Origin: Catenaria anguillulae PL171 | Taxonomy: Eukaryota > Blastocladiomycota > Blastocladiomycetes > Blastocladiales > Catenariaceae | Reading direction: 5' to 3' | DNA length: 64,000 nt | Assembly (NCBI GenBank): GCA_002102555.1 | Contig: MCFL01000003.1 | Span: 1 to 64,000 of the forward strand | Shown here: piece after piece, positions 43,991 to 53,745 of the stretch | Layout of the letters: every line of letters starts with the position of its first letter | Numbering within the stretch: position 1 is the first letter of the stretch | The notes under the pieces: model-generated | What the model was told of the DNA's origin: nothing | The model's database searches: none | Seen by the model: the letters and a program-made list of their open reading frames with translations, nothing else | Made by a program: the position numbers and the translations under genes

Positions 43991-45749
43991 TTACAGCTTG
44001 GACCGACGGCGCCGGACGTCTCCACCACGCAACCGATCTTCTGCCTCATCGAGGTAATCGTTCATGGTGTGCCCAATTGGCAAGTCGTCGATACCTGCCA
44101 TGGACCCGGGTTCCCTGCCCCCACCACCGCCCAAGGCCGCCTCCTTGGCACGTTCAATCGCCGACTTGCCCGCTACCTCGGCGGCATACCCTTCCGCAGC
44201 CCCCTTGGCACCAGCCTTGGCCTCATGATACTTGTCCTCCACTTCCTCGGCCGCCAGCTTGGCCTGGCCCGTCATGTTGTGCGCCACGCCCACCACCTGG
44301 TCCTTGACCTCGGCCGTCTTGGCCTTTGTCTTATCAATAGCCTCATGGCCCATAGCGCGCGCATTGTCGGCCATGCCTGCGGCGGTCCCGAGCGCATCTT
44401 GCGCCACTTGCGCGGCCTTTGCGCGCGACGCATGCAGGGCGTCTTCGGCACGGTCTGCTGCGTGCGAGTACATGTCTTGCGCCTTGTCTGCCGTGGCCTT
44501 TGCGCGATCTGCGGCTGACGCGTACACATCTTGAGCCTTGTCCTTAACCGGCGTATACGAGTCGGTGACCTTGTCGGCGACCGTTGACGACGCATCCTGG
44601 GCTGTCCCTTTTGTGGCAGCGTACGCGTCGTGCGCCTTGGCCTTGGCCGAGTTGGCCGTGTCCTTTGCCATCTCCTTTCCTGCGTCCGCCTTGTTGCCGA
44701 CAATATCCGCGCCCGTGGTAAACATGCTCTGCGAGTTTTCGGCCAACTCTGTCGCGTCGCCCATGCCGGCACCCAACACTTTGCCCACAGTGCCCTTGAT
44801 GGACCGTGCGGTATCCTGGAGCATGTCCTTGGTCAAGTCGACAGCCTCACCAAGCTCGTTCTTTGCATCCTTCCACACATCCTTGGTATCTGCCGCGACC
44901 GACCCGGCAAACCCCTTAACCGTCTCCTTGAGCTGCTGCGACTCCTCGGTCCCCGTTGGATTGGTGCGCGCGGCTTCGAGATGGCGGTCGGTGGCCACCT
45001 TGGTCGACGATTCAGCCGCAGCAGAGTGCATATCGTTACGCGCGTCGCGCGTGGATTCGGGCCCGATGGCGTCGGCGATCGAGTCAATGTCCGAGATAGG
45101 CTTGTAGTCGTAGGGCTGTTGGTTCTTTTGTGGGGTCACGTTGATGGATGTGCGGGTCGAGATGGAACGGCGTTGGCCCATGCGCTGTATGGAGAGAATG
45201 CGTGAGAAAGAGGGTATTGGTATGAAACAGCACACGAAAGCGGGACAAATGGACGTACAGCAAGCGAATCCTTGGCGCTTGAGGTCGGCTTTGACAAAGT
45301 GTGCGCCTTGGATGCGCCAGATCCGACCTCCTCCTGGGCATCCTTGTCAGACTCGGACTCCAAGTCGAGTCCAGTCATGGTGGCCACGGCAGACTTTGCC
45401 GTTTCCACCGCCTTTGTTGCGGCCTCATCGGCCACCTTGTCGACCAGCTTGGACGCAATCTTTTCTGTGACTGTATGCAAGAGTACAGCGGCAATCAGTG
45501 TCAGTTTGCGTGGCATTGAGTGCGATGGAGCAGTTGACGGATGAGTAAACGGCGATGAATCCACTGGAGGTGGCGGCGCGTACCAATGGCAGTGGCTGTG
45601 CCAACGACCACGGACGCAACGGGAGGGGCACGGAGCAGCAAGGCGCGCGCGAGTGGCAGGCTAGCGAGTGGACGAGGGGTGCGCTGGAGCGTGGCGGGGA
45701 CTTGCAGGAGGGCAGGGCGGAGCAGCAGCAGCTTGGAAGCGGGTGACAT
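43991..45749 (-). CDS. Mitochondrial LEA-like protein with 11-residue repeats
   Basis: Three exons (45584-45749, 45259-45470, 43991-45184) give exactly 523 residues. The first 56 residues (MSPASKLLLLRPALLQVPAT with RTPRPLASLPLARALLLRA) form a classic mitochondrial presequence: Arg/Leu-rich, no acidic residues. The mature part is almost all amphipathic helix built of imperfect 11-mers such as DKAQDVYASAADRAKATADKAQDMYSH, ATKGTAQDASSTVADKVTDS and AKTAEVKDQVVGVAHNMTGQ, the pattern of group 3 LEA proteins. These proteins protect membranes and enzymes during drying or freezing, and mitochondrial ones are known in plants and animals such as Artemia. Repeats lie at about residues 210-430. The C-terminus (HTMNDYLDEAEDRLRGGDVR) is different and more conserved-looking. 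Apolipoprotein-like or senescence-type helical proteins are alternatives. Confidence 0.7.
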
Positions 45750-46459
45750 GATGACGATGACTATGGTGATGAATGGACCATATCTGAGAGAAGGACCAAA
45801 GTGAGTGATTGCCAACACGGGCGGATTATCCGTCTCAACCTTTTCAATTGCTGGTGGACGGAAAGGGCTGCTTGGTCGATGCTCGATGAATCGCGAACCG
45901 GGATGAGGTGAGACATGGCAGTGAGTCGCGTTTGTTGCCCAACCTATACTGGCGTCTGGCAATCGACGACGTGCTGGGCGAGAACTTGCTTTTGATGGCG
46001 ATAAAGAATCAACTTGCGACACCACCAGCAGTTGCGGCAGTCTTGATGTATTGAGGGAAATTGGAGAGGGAGAATGAGGACGAGGACTGGGGTCTGTTGG
46101 AAGGAGAAAGAGAAACACAAACTGGGTCGAAGCAGGAAAGCAAAGAACGACGGCCCGGTACGTCAAGCACCGGGCAGGGGTTGGGTCACTACATGAAGAG
46201 CAGAAGAAGGCGAACGAAGACCGAAGGATCGAACGAGCAAGACAAGAATTGCAGAATCGAACGAAATCGAAAATCGGAAAAGAAAACGAGGGGGAAATCA
46301 TGATAAACTAGGAATGAAAACCAGGGAGGGGAGAGAAAACAGAGAGAAATGGCCGTCTGATGCGGACTGTGTGAACGAGACGCGGGACTTTGAGGCAGAC
46401 AGTGCAGGACAACGAAGAGAACGCATCAGTCAGATGACTGTACCTGAAACGAAATTTTT
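45750..46459. other. Intergenic, A-rich plus strand
   Basis: This is the promoter side of the LEA-like gene and the 3' side of the epimerase gene. It contains purine-rich sequence (GAGAGGGAGAATGAGG, GAAAGAGAAACAC) at 46060-46330. No gene is recognised. Confidence 0.35.
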
Positions 46460-48054
46460 TTAGTTGTTGGGCCAAATCCCTTGCTTCTTGTAGCCGTCCA
46501 CAACCTCTCGCAGTCGCTCCTCGGTCACTTTGGGCACCGAGTACGAGAAGCCGGGAACCGACTCGATCTTGGTCCCAACAATCGACAAGTGGTTGTTGTA
46601 CAGCAGCTCTTGATCAAGGTACGGCGTGAGAGGAGAGTTGGCAATGTTGGATGCCTTGAGCAATTCACTCCACGGCGCCATGTGCGTATCGTTCACTTCT
46701 TCCGTAACCGATTCGAGGTTGAGCTGCAAAACAGAAATACTGCAGAGTTAGCCCCTCCGGTCCACAATGTCGGTCCAGTAATGATGCATACCTTGGCAAA
46801 TTGAGACACAATGGACCCTTGGAACCCAGTCTGAATGCCGAAAATGTTTCGGATATGTGCGTTGATGGTCTCTTGATCGGTATCCTCCTTGTCCGCCAAG
46901 TTGTACACCTCACCGTTGGCGGGCTTGTCTTGGTAGTGCTGTGAAAGCGCCCACAGGGCCGCGCAGACGTCATTGACATGAACCGTGTTGATGCGCAAAT
47001 CCTTGGTCCACAAGAGCTTCATCTCTTCCTTGAGATGACGGTAAATGTGGCCGCAAATGAGGCGAGGGGCTGTAACAGAGCCACTGTCAGAGAAAGTCGG
47101 CAGCTTGATAAAGAAAAAATCCGTACTGATGCCTTGAATGTCGCCTGGGCCGTACACGATGCGGGGCGGACAATCACCAAGTTCAATCCAGCAATCTTTT
47201 TGAGCTCCTCCTCGGCCTTGGCCTTGGCCTTACCGATACCTGTCCACGGCTTGACTTTGCCCCCCTCGTCAAGGTTTTTCTGTTGCAATCGCAGGTCGGG
47301 TTAGCCGCTACCCGCGTGCCTGCGAAGGCAGAAAAACAAACAAACAAAAAAAAGAACCTTGTCGCCATCGTACACCTGGGCGGTCGACACCTCAATGAAC
47401 AACTTTGACTTGTTCTTTGCCGCCTCCTTTGCGCAGTTGGTGGAAAGCATGACAATCTTCTCTTCATAAACCTGCGGGTTGTGACGAGATGTGACAGGGG
47501 TAGAGGCAATGCGTGTGGAGCGGGCTGGGTCAGACCGGGTTGAGAAAATCAAATTGGCCGTGTGAATTGGATGCGAACCGATTCGGATTGCGAGTATTTT
47601 GTTTCTGCGGCAAGGTTGACGACCACATCCCATGGTTTGCCGTCGTCGCGCGCGAACGCCTTTTCGATCGAAGCTATTGAAATACCGCACGGATCAGGAA
47701 AGAAAAAGAATATCGTGAGATCCAGGAACGCATGACCATTGCTGTAGAGCAGCAATCGGGCGAGTGTGATCAGGCCAACCGGTTGCATCGTAATACAGCT
47801 GCATTTGCCCCAACTGGCGCACGTGGTGCAGGTGCGAGATTGGGCGAGGTTGGCGTACCTGGCGACACCAAATTGGCCTGGCGGAATTCAATCTTGTCAA
47901 TTGCGGCCTTGTGTGTTTCGTTGAGCCACGCGGTTGCAGGAAGGACCTTGTCGACGACGCGAATGTTGGCTGGGCTGACGCCCTTTTCGAGGAGGTGCGC
48001 GACAAAATTGCGGCCAATGAAGCCGATGCCGCCGAGAACAAGAAATGTGGACAT
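46460..48054 (-). CDS. NAD-dependent epimerase/dehydratase (extended SDR)
   Basis: Six exons (47859-48054, 47579-47673, 47358-47471, 47127-47279, 46792-47069, 46460-46723) give about 366 residues. MSTFLVLGGIGFIGRNFVAHLL holds the Rossmann GxxGxxG at residues 8-14. VVVNLAAETKYSQS, then IEVSTAQVYDGDK with the catalytic Y-x3-K pair, then VRP-RIVYGPGDIQGITPRLICGHIY and INTVHVNDVCAALW follow the extended-SDR order. The C-terminal half (SVTEEVNDTHMAPWSELLKASNIANSPLTPYLDQELL) is typical of a eukaryotic clade of uncharacterised epimerases. The substrate is unknown. One base appears lost between VIVRP and RIVYGPGD (about 47163). Intron 4 is only 57 nt and intron 1 is 185 nt. No signal or membrane segment is seen. 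Confidence 0.8.
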
Positions 48055-48583
48055 GGTAAATACTGAGATGCAGGGACGGGGCAGGTCGAGTATCGGTCAC
48101 GAAGTGCGTCGTGAAGTTAGGGGCGGCGTCGGTTTGACGTTGAGTCGGCCTGGAGAGAGAGCACGAGGTTTCGAAAAGGATCGCAGCGGATCGGATGGTA
48201 TCTGAGTGGAGGCGTGGCCGACGTCAGTTGAATGGACCGAAGCCGCGTTGAAGGAGGGTTGTTATTGGGTTGGGTGGGTGGGTGGCGGTCAGTGGTGAAG
48301 GTCGGGTTCAGGGGCGACTTGGGCAAAGTACATGGACGAGCTGTGGCGAGCAAGATGCAGCCGCACAGAGCACGTTGCTGAGTGTATCGGTGAAGTCGCT
48401 ACGTATTGGACTGGCTGGATTGCCTTGACATGAATCGATATTAAATCCCTGGCACAACATCTCCCACACCTTTCAGTCCAGAAGCCGATCACGCTTTCAA
48501 CAGCTGACGACGCGCTCTCACACACGCCGGTCACGCCTCTTCGCAGGATTGTGGCTCCCAAACCCGACCCCCCAAATCCGCCC
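48055..48583. other. Upstream region of the epimerase gene
   Basis: No gene is recognised between the epimerase start and the mobile element. GGGTTGGGTGGGTGGGTGG lies at 48268-48285. Confidence 0.3.
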
Positions 48584-48591
48584 CTGGCAGT
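48584..48591. repeat. Left target-site duplication, CCTGGCAG
   Basis: Identical to the 8 bases at 49235-49242 that follow the element's right end. Confidence 0.85.
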
Positions 48592-49234
48592 AGTGTTAGA
48601 AGTCCGGGTTCGGGTTTCGGACCGGGTCTGCGGGTTTCGGGTCCAGACCCTGGTTTGGTGGTCTGGACCCAACCCGAACCCGACCCAAACCCACCAAGCT
48701 GACTGGACCCAGTCGGGTTCATTTGGCTCGAGAAACCCAGACCGGGTCCAGCTGGGTTCGCGGGATCACTGATCCAGTTTGGGCAACGGGCCAACGGCCT
48801 GGGAATTGTGAGATGACTCGGATTCGGGTTGCGAGGAAGAGGACGATGATGAGGTGCAGGAGGTTGCCCGCGAGCAAGATTAGTTGAGGGCGCGCTGTTC
48901 GGGTTGATGTTTGTCTTGTTCTCTTTTTGTTTGCTTCAAATCGTGTTATGTCTTTCACAATGCTGTTCCTTTGCTTGCCAGTGAAAGTTATGGTAGTTAT
49001 CATTTTCGTTCATTGCGACTGTGGACATAGACAAACCCAGAACCCAGGCCGGACCCGGTCCGCCAAAACCGAGCCCAAACCCGGCTGGCCGAACCTGAAC
49101 CCGACCCAAACCCAACCGTGGGAAACCCAGACCGAACCCAGACCGGACATTCGGACAGACCCGGTCGGGTCCATTGGTTCAGACCACAGACCCAAACCCA
49201 AAACCGGGTCTGAACCGGGTTTCTTCTAACACTA
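48592..49234. mobile_element. Non-autonomous hAT-type DNA transposon (MITE)
   Basis: The 643-bp element begins TAGTGTTAGAAG (48592-48603) and ends CTTCTAACACTA (49223-49234), a perfect 12-bp terminal inverted repeat. It is flanked on both sides by the same 8 bases, CCTGGCAG (48584-48591 and 49235-49242), a target-site duplication. Eight-bp duplications and a TAGTG start (consensus YARNG) are characteristic of the hAT superfamily. About 190 bp at each end are packed with degenerate CCCAAACCC/CCGGGTTCGGG-type subterminal repeats in opposite orientation, likely transposase-binding sites. The middle lacks a transposase gene. A short acidic frame there (SDSGCEEEDDDEVQEVAREQD then stop, about 48821-48884) may be a remnant or chance. 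The perfect ends and duplication point to a fairly recent insertion. It was moved in trans by an unseen autonomous hAT element. Confidence 0.85.
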
Positions 49235-49242
49235 CCTGGCAG
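49235..49242. repeat. Right target-site duplication, CCTGGCAG
   Basis: Identical to the 8 bases at 48584-48591 that precede the element's left end. Confidence 0.85.
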
Positions 49243-49709
49243 CCATGGTTGAGCAGCTGCAGATGGCGGCCCATTATTGCTGAGCATCTGCGTTCTTTGA
49301 GCCAGTGTCATGCATGTGGAGCTACCGTCGTATGCCGTAGGGCGGAACGCTGTCCTGTCGCGGATTTTTCAGCAATTCTTGTCAGTGGCTGGCCGCGTGT
49401 GGCGGTTTGAAAGCTCGAGTTTTATTGATCTCGCAAGGAAGCGACTGCTTTCTCGCTTCGCATGGATGGCCAACGGCCACCGGCCGCGGCGGGGCATTGA
49501 AAACTGCCGCACTCTAATTCTCTACGGGGACCAAGCCTCGTTGTTATATCAACTTGGCCATGCACCACTTGAATTTGACAAAGACGCGACTCATATTGTG
49601 ATTCCCATCCCCATCACGGCAGTCACACGGCTGTGGCCGCGGGGATCCCGACATGAAATATGATTAAAGGGAGGCTTCAATTCACTTGGAGCAATATCCA
49701 AGCCCCACA
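49243..49709. other. Intergenic, one unassigned 117-codon frame
   Basis: A plus frame at 49310-49663 starts at an ATG (MHVELPSYAVGRNAVLSRIFQQF) and contains LILYGDQASLLYQLGHAPLE. It has no recognised relative and could be a small gene or chance. Nothing else is seen. Confidence 0.3.
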
Positions 49710-50504
49710 ATGAGTGACCCACTATCCGAGTTTGATGATATCCTTGCGACTCTGAATCAACTCGAGAACATCTCGACTTTGGATCAGAGCCCATCTGCCA
49801 CGGCACCTCAATCGAGCCTTGACAATGCGACGACAGAATTAAAAAACAAGGATTCTTCAGTTTTCGGCCCCGCTGATACACTCCAAGTTTCGGCTTTGTC
49901 GCCTACTCATGCCACGTTACCACCACCGCCAAAGGAACCATCGCTTCCAACAGTTCCCAGTGCTGTCCTGGCGCTGCAAAACGTCCTCGAGGAACACTTG
50001 CAAGTCAATGTCCCAGTCGCCGAGAACCAGAATGCGCAAACTGTCTCGACTCATCCGCAGCAACAGCTCATATCGGATCCAAGGTTCAATGACGACAGAG
50101 TCGCCCAAAGAAACAAAGTAGTTCAAGTTCAACCGAGCCTAGTTTGTGTAGCTCCTGCGGCCAAGATCCCATTGCTCGAACCATATCCCACTCCTCTTGC
50201 TGAAGCTGATACTCCATCGAAACTGGTTCGAATCCGAGCTCAAGCAAGCTCAATAGAAGTGCAAGATGCAGTCGACCAGACATCGGTTCGACAAGCTGTA
50301 GCACCTGTCGTTGCGACCCCGGTGGCACAGGCATCGCGTCCAACTCCGGTTAGCGTGGGAACGCACGGTCTTGCTTCCACCGCCCAGAAGCTCGGAGCCG
50401 GCCCCAACTCACCCACTTCCCCGTCGCACGAGGCCGGGACGTTGGGGAGCTGTTTCCCGAAAGGCTGGCGTGACCAGAGTACGAGCCGTTCGCCGGATCA
50501 ATAG
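49710..50504 (+). CDS. Small protein of unknown function
   Basis: The ATG at 49710 opens MSDPLSEFDDILATLNQLEN, an acidic amphipathic helix, followed by Pro/Ser/Val-rich sequence (LPPPPKEPSLPTVPSAVLALQNVLEEHLQ, AAKIPLLEPYPTPLAEAD). The frame is 264 residues. Its end (FPKGWRDQSTSRSPDQ) looks less natural than a neighbouring frame that continues INSNHSPQALTILLL and DPVYTNWRRGMIQHLESLPDHGC, ending ADQLAAKNGHGPSS at 50715. A lost base or short intron near 50450-50510 could join the two, giving about 330 residues. MSDPLSEFDDILATL resembles the start of paxillin-like LD motifs (LDxLLxxL), but this is weak. No domain is recognised. Confidence 0.45.
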   Translation: MSDPLSEFDDILATLNQLENISTLDQSPSATAPQSSLDNATTELKNKDSSVFGPADTLQVSALSPTHATLPPPPKEPSLPTVPSAVLALQNVLEEHLQVNVPVAENQNAQTVSTHPQQQLISDPRFNDDRVAQRNKVVQVQPSLVCVAPAAKIPLLEPYPTPLAEADTPSKLVRIRAQASSIEVQDAVDQTSVRQAVAPVVATPVAQASRPTPVSVGTHGLASTAQKLGAGPNSPTSPSHEAGTLGSCFPKGWRDQSTSRSPDQ

Positions 50505-51018
50505 CAATCATTCGCCGCAAGCGTTGACCATTCTTCTCCTTGTATGGAAAATAGCGTTTGCAGACCCTGTGTACACCAACTGGCGCCGTGGCATGATTCA
50601 ACACCTCGAGTCGCTTCCAGACCACGGTTGCATGCAAATTCCGTCCCTGTTTCCTGTGCTGGCCAGTTTGGCCGACCAACTTGCGGCCAAAAATGGGCAT
50701 GGACCATCCTCGTGACTGTCAATGAAACAATGTTGTCTATGGTGCACCGTGAATGAGAAGGAAATGAACAAGCACTCACATGGGCAAGAGTCAAGTTGTG
50801 AAAAAAAAAAGAAGAAAGAAAAAACAGCACGGCAAGGTTGATGTGCAATCGGCAAATCCATCAGCAGCGCAGAAGAATGTGAAGGAGAGCAGGAGGTTCA
50901 GAAACAAAACGAGAGAAAGTGGGTATCACTGACCGGCAGGAACAGGGCACCGTGACTGAGCAAGTGAACAGGGGACACGGAATCATGTCGAGATTGTACG
51001 ACAGAACTGGGTGGATGG
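50505..51018. other. Convergent spacer, possible 3' extension of the preceding gene
   Basis: Bases 50505-50715 may encode the C-terminus of the preceding protein in another frame. The rest is A-rich (AAAAAAAAAAGAAGAAAGAAAAAAC near 50810) and looks like the 3' UTR region of the kinase gene. Confidence 0.35.
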
Positions 51019-52157
51019 CTATTCGGCAGCGGGGGTCGCATCCTTGACTTTTTCCTTTTCGTCATCGTCCTTGCCGGCAGATCCGTCAAGAGGGAAGTAG
51101 TACGTCAACCACTGATGCTGGCGGGCCTCCTCGGCCGTCATGCGCTGATCCGGGTCCACACACAGCAACTTGCGAATAAAGTCAATGGCGTCCTCGGTCA
51201 CTTCGCCCCAGCACTCAGGGTCAAACTCATAGGCGCCCGTGAGGATGCGCTCAAAGATACCGGGGGTCGTGTCGGCGTAAAACGGCATGTTGCCAGAGAT
51301 AAGGACGTAGGCAATGCAGCCGAGCGACCACATGTCTGCGGGTTTTCCATGGCCGAGGTTGGTAATGACCTCGGGTGCAAGGTAGCCCGGGGTTCCGCAA
51401 GCCGTCAGGAAGATTTCGCCGTCGTAGTTCATGACACGGGACAATCCAAAGTCGGAAATCATGATGTGGAGCTTGGGCTGGTTCTTGTCTTTGATAAGCA
51501 AGTTGTCGGGCTTCAAGTCACGGTGAACCTGAGGCAGTTGGAAACGGGAGAATCGGTGAGTGGGCGGACTGCTGAACTGAGAATTGAGCAGCAACGCACG
51601 ATTCCTTGAGAATGGAGGAATGTGACTGCATCGAGGATTTGGTAAATGATGAGGGCCGCCTCAGATTCGGCCAGATATCCACGGGCAACAATGACGTCGA
51701 AAAGCTCGCCTCCCTGCGACAAACGACACGACAAAAAATTGACACACCGTGAGCGAAAAGAAAACCATGGCGGCCCAAGCGATGGACCAAAAAACCGTAC
51801 ATTACACAACTCCATCACCAAGTGGAACGACCGATCCGTCTCAAAGAACGAATCATGCGACAGCAAGCCGACAATGTGCTTGTGGCCGGCAACCCGAGCC
51901 AAGATGTCAATCTCACGCTTGATCACCTTCTCCTTTCCCTTGGGAATCCGCTTCTTCTTGATCGATTTGAGGGCATACTCCTTGCCCGTTTCCTTGTGGG
52001 CAACGCGGAAAACCTCGGCAAAGTGGCCCTCGCCAATCTTTTCCTTCTTTTCGTACAAATCCCACACAGACGTCAAGGTTTCCGTGACACCGTCACGAGT
52101 GCGCGGGCGGTCGTCGGGCGTGAGGGCGTCTTTGAGTTGCGAGAGGAGCGATGGCAT
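51019..52157 (-). CDS. CaMK-type Ser/Thr protein kinase with short C-terminus
   Basis: Three exons (51801-52157, 51600-51713, 51019-51528) give exactly 326 residues. IGEGHFAEVF (41-50) is the glycine loop, YALKSIKKKRI carries the ATP Lys (64), HRDLKPDNLL the catalytic loop (Asp about 161), ISDFGLSRV the DFG (Asp about 183), GTPGYLAPEV the APE segment and DMWSLGCIAYVLISGNMPFYADT subdomain IX. The sequence is closest to fungal Cmk and animal CaMKI. After the last kinase helix (RMTAEEARQHQWL) only about 25 residues remain, and they are acidic and Lys-rich (SAGKDDDEKEKVKDATPAAE). There is no basic amphipathic calmodulin-binding or autoinhibitory helix, so it may be constitutive or regulated by partners. 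The ATG at 52157 (MPSLLSQLKDALTPDD) is the first in frame. Intron 1 (87 nt) is in frame without a stop. Confidence 0.9.
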
Positions 52158-53745
52158 GATGTTGGGTAGAGATTGGTACGAGGGTGGGGTTGACGGCAAT
52201 GACGGAGGCTGACACTGTGACAGGGCGAAAATCCATGGTGAGCGACAATGAGGTGTCAGTCAGCGCAGGGAAGAAGGGACGATATTGAAGGGCACGAATA
52301 GGGAGATTGAGCGTCCACGTTTCTTGCGATGGCTGCCGGTCAACGTGCAACCTTGCGGATGCATTTGGATGCAACTGCAGTGGGAGGTTGCAACTTGCAA
52401 GGGTGTTTTGGAGTCACGAAAAACGTTTGGGGTGACCAGAAGTAAATGGCCTCCTTGAACTCTCCCCTCTTTGGGTAGGTAACCGGCCGAGGCCGGTATC
52501 GGCCAGCATGGGACGGTTCTCATAGACGCCCAGCATGCAGGAAGAGAGCAAGCACAGGTGGGTGGTACCTTCTTGGCGGGTGTTCAGAGGGTAGGAAACG
52601 GGCTTTGACTTGCTAACGAGTCAAGGGTAGACTTCACATACATGCAGTAGCAGTTCCATACATTGACGAAGTATACGTTGGCAGAGAGGACGAACAGATA
52701 TCCAGCGAGAAACACAGCGTTGGGCGTTGACGTTGGGCAAAACTTCGATACTCAAGCCTCGTTTGCTACCAATTTTGAGGCGAAGACAGGACCCGTGAAC
52801 ATGTGAACATGACGCTGTTTCGTTCCTTGTCACAAGACTGAGCCCTCATTCAATTCATATTCCAGTGTCGACGGGCTTATACAGTACCAGCTACAGGTTT
52901 TGACACCAGTATGGTACCGTCGATGCATACACATAGAGTATCGGGGCCATGGACCAATGTCGTCTTGGTCGTGTGTTGGAGCCGCGCACGCCAAACAACA
53001 TGCGGTTCACGTCACTTTATTACTTACAAGCACGGAAGACAGGAAGCCGAAGCAGGGGTACTAAATTGGCCGAAGTATCAGAGCTTCTTGATTGTTAAGT
53101 GAGATAAGTATGGCTGTGGTCTCTTGAATCCTGCGTGGTGGTCATATTTGTGCGCAATCCGCCACGGATGTCTCACCGTGGAGCTGTCTCACCCGATCAT
53201 GCCAGTATGAACTAGGCTCAGCGACTTTGCTTTGTATTGGCGGCGATTGCGGGCAACTCGATGTGTCGGTCATCATTTTCAGTGTTCATCTTGATTGTAC
53301 AAAGATATGGCTCTAGGGTTCAGGCGTTTCTTGACGGAGTAGTTGACCCTGACTATTCAAGCATCGCCGTGAGGCGGTCGGCGGTCCGAAAAAAAAAAAA
53401 ACTGGGCGTGGCAGAAAAGTATTGAGTGATGCAGCACAAATGGACAATGCTAGCTAAATGAATAACGATGGCTACGTAGTATAATCAAGGGGAGAGGGCG
53501 CAAAACTCTTCGCTGACTCGGAGTTGTGTGCGGCGGGATGCGGTTCTGTGGTGGCAGAAGCGGTCAAGACGGACATCAACTCGAAGACGCGGCAAAGTCG
53601 TTGACTTCCGACGAAAACATGCTTATGTATGCATGCTCTTCCACCATGCACTCACCGATGAAATTAACTCAACGCAATACAAGCTCTCGCTCCAGAAGTC
53701 CAACCCATTCCGTCGCTACCACTCTCGACTCTCACCCGTTCAATC
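52158..53745. promoter_or_regulatory. 1.6-kb divergent region between kinase and pseudokinase genes
   Basis: No gene is recognised. GTAACCGGCCGAGGCCGGTATCGGCC at 52479-52504 is a compact GC-rich palindromic stretch (CCGGCC/GGCCGG) that could form a hairpin or bind a dimeric factor. A run of A lies at 53390-53400. The sequence is long for this gene-dense window and may hold regulatory elements of both genes. Confidence 0.3.

Noticed and set aside
48592-49234. CCCTAA/CCCAAACCC-like repeats suggesting an internal telomeric tract
   Set aside because: The repeats are degenerate, lie in opposite orientations in the two arms and fall inside a bounded element with TIRs and an 8-bp duplication. They are subterminal transposon repeats.
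50220-50240. GGTTCGAATCC, a tRNA B-box-like sequence
   Set aside because: No A-box or cloverleaf can be built around it, and it lies inside a protein-coding frame (KLVRIRAQ).
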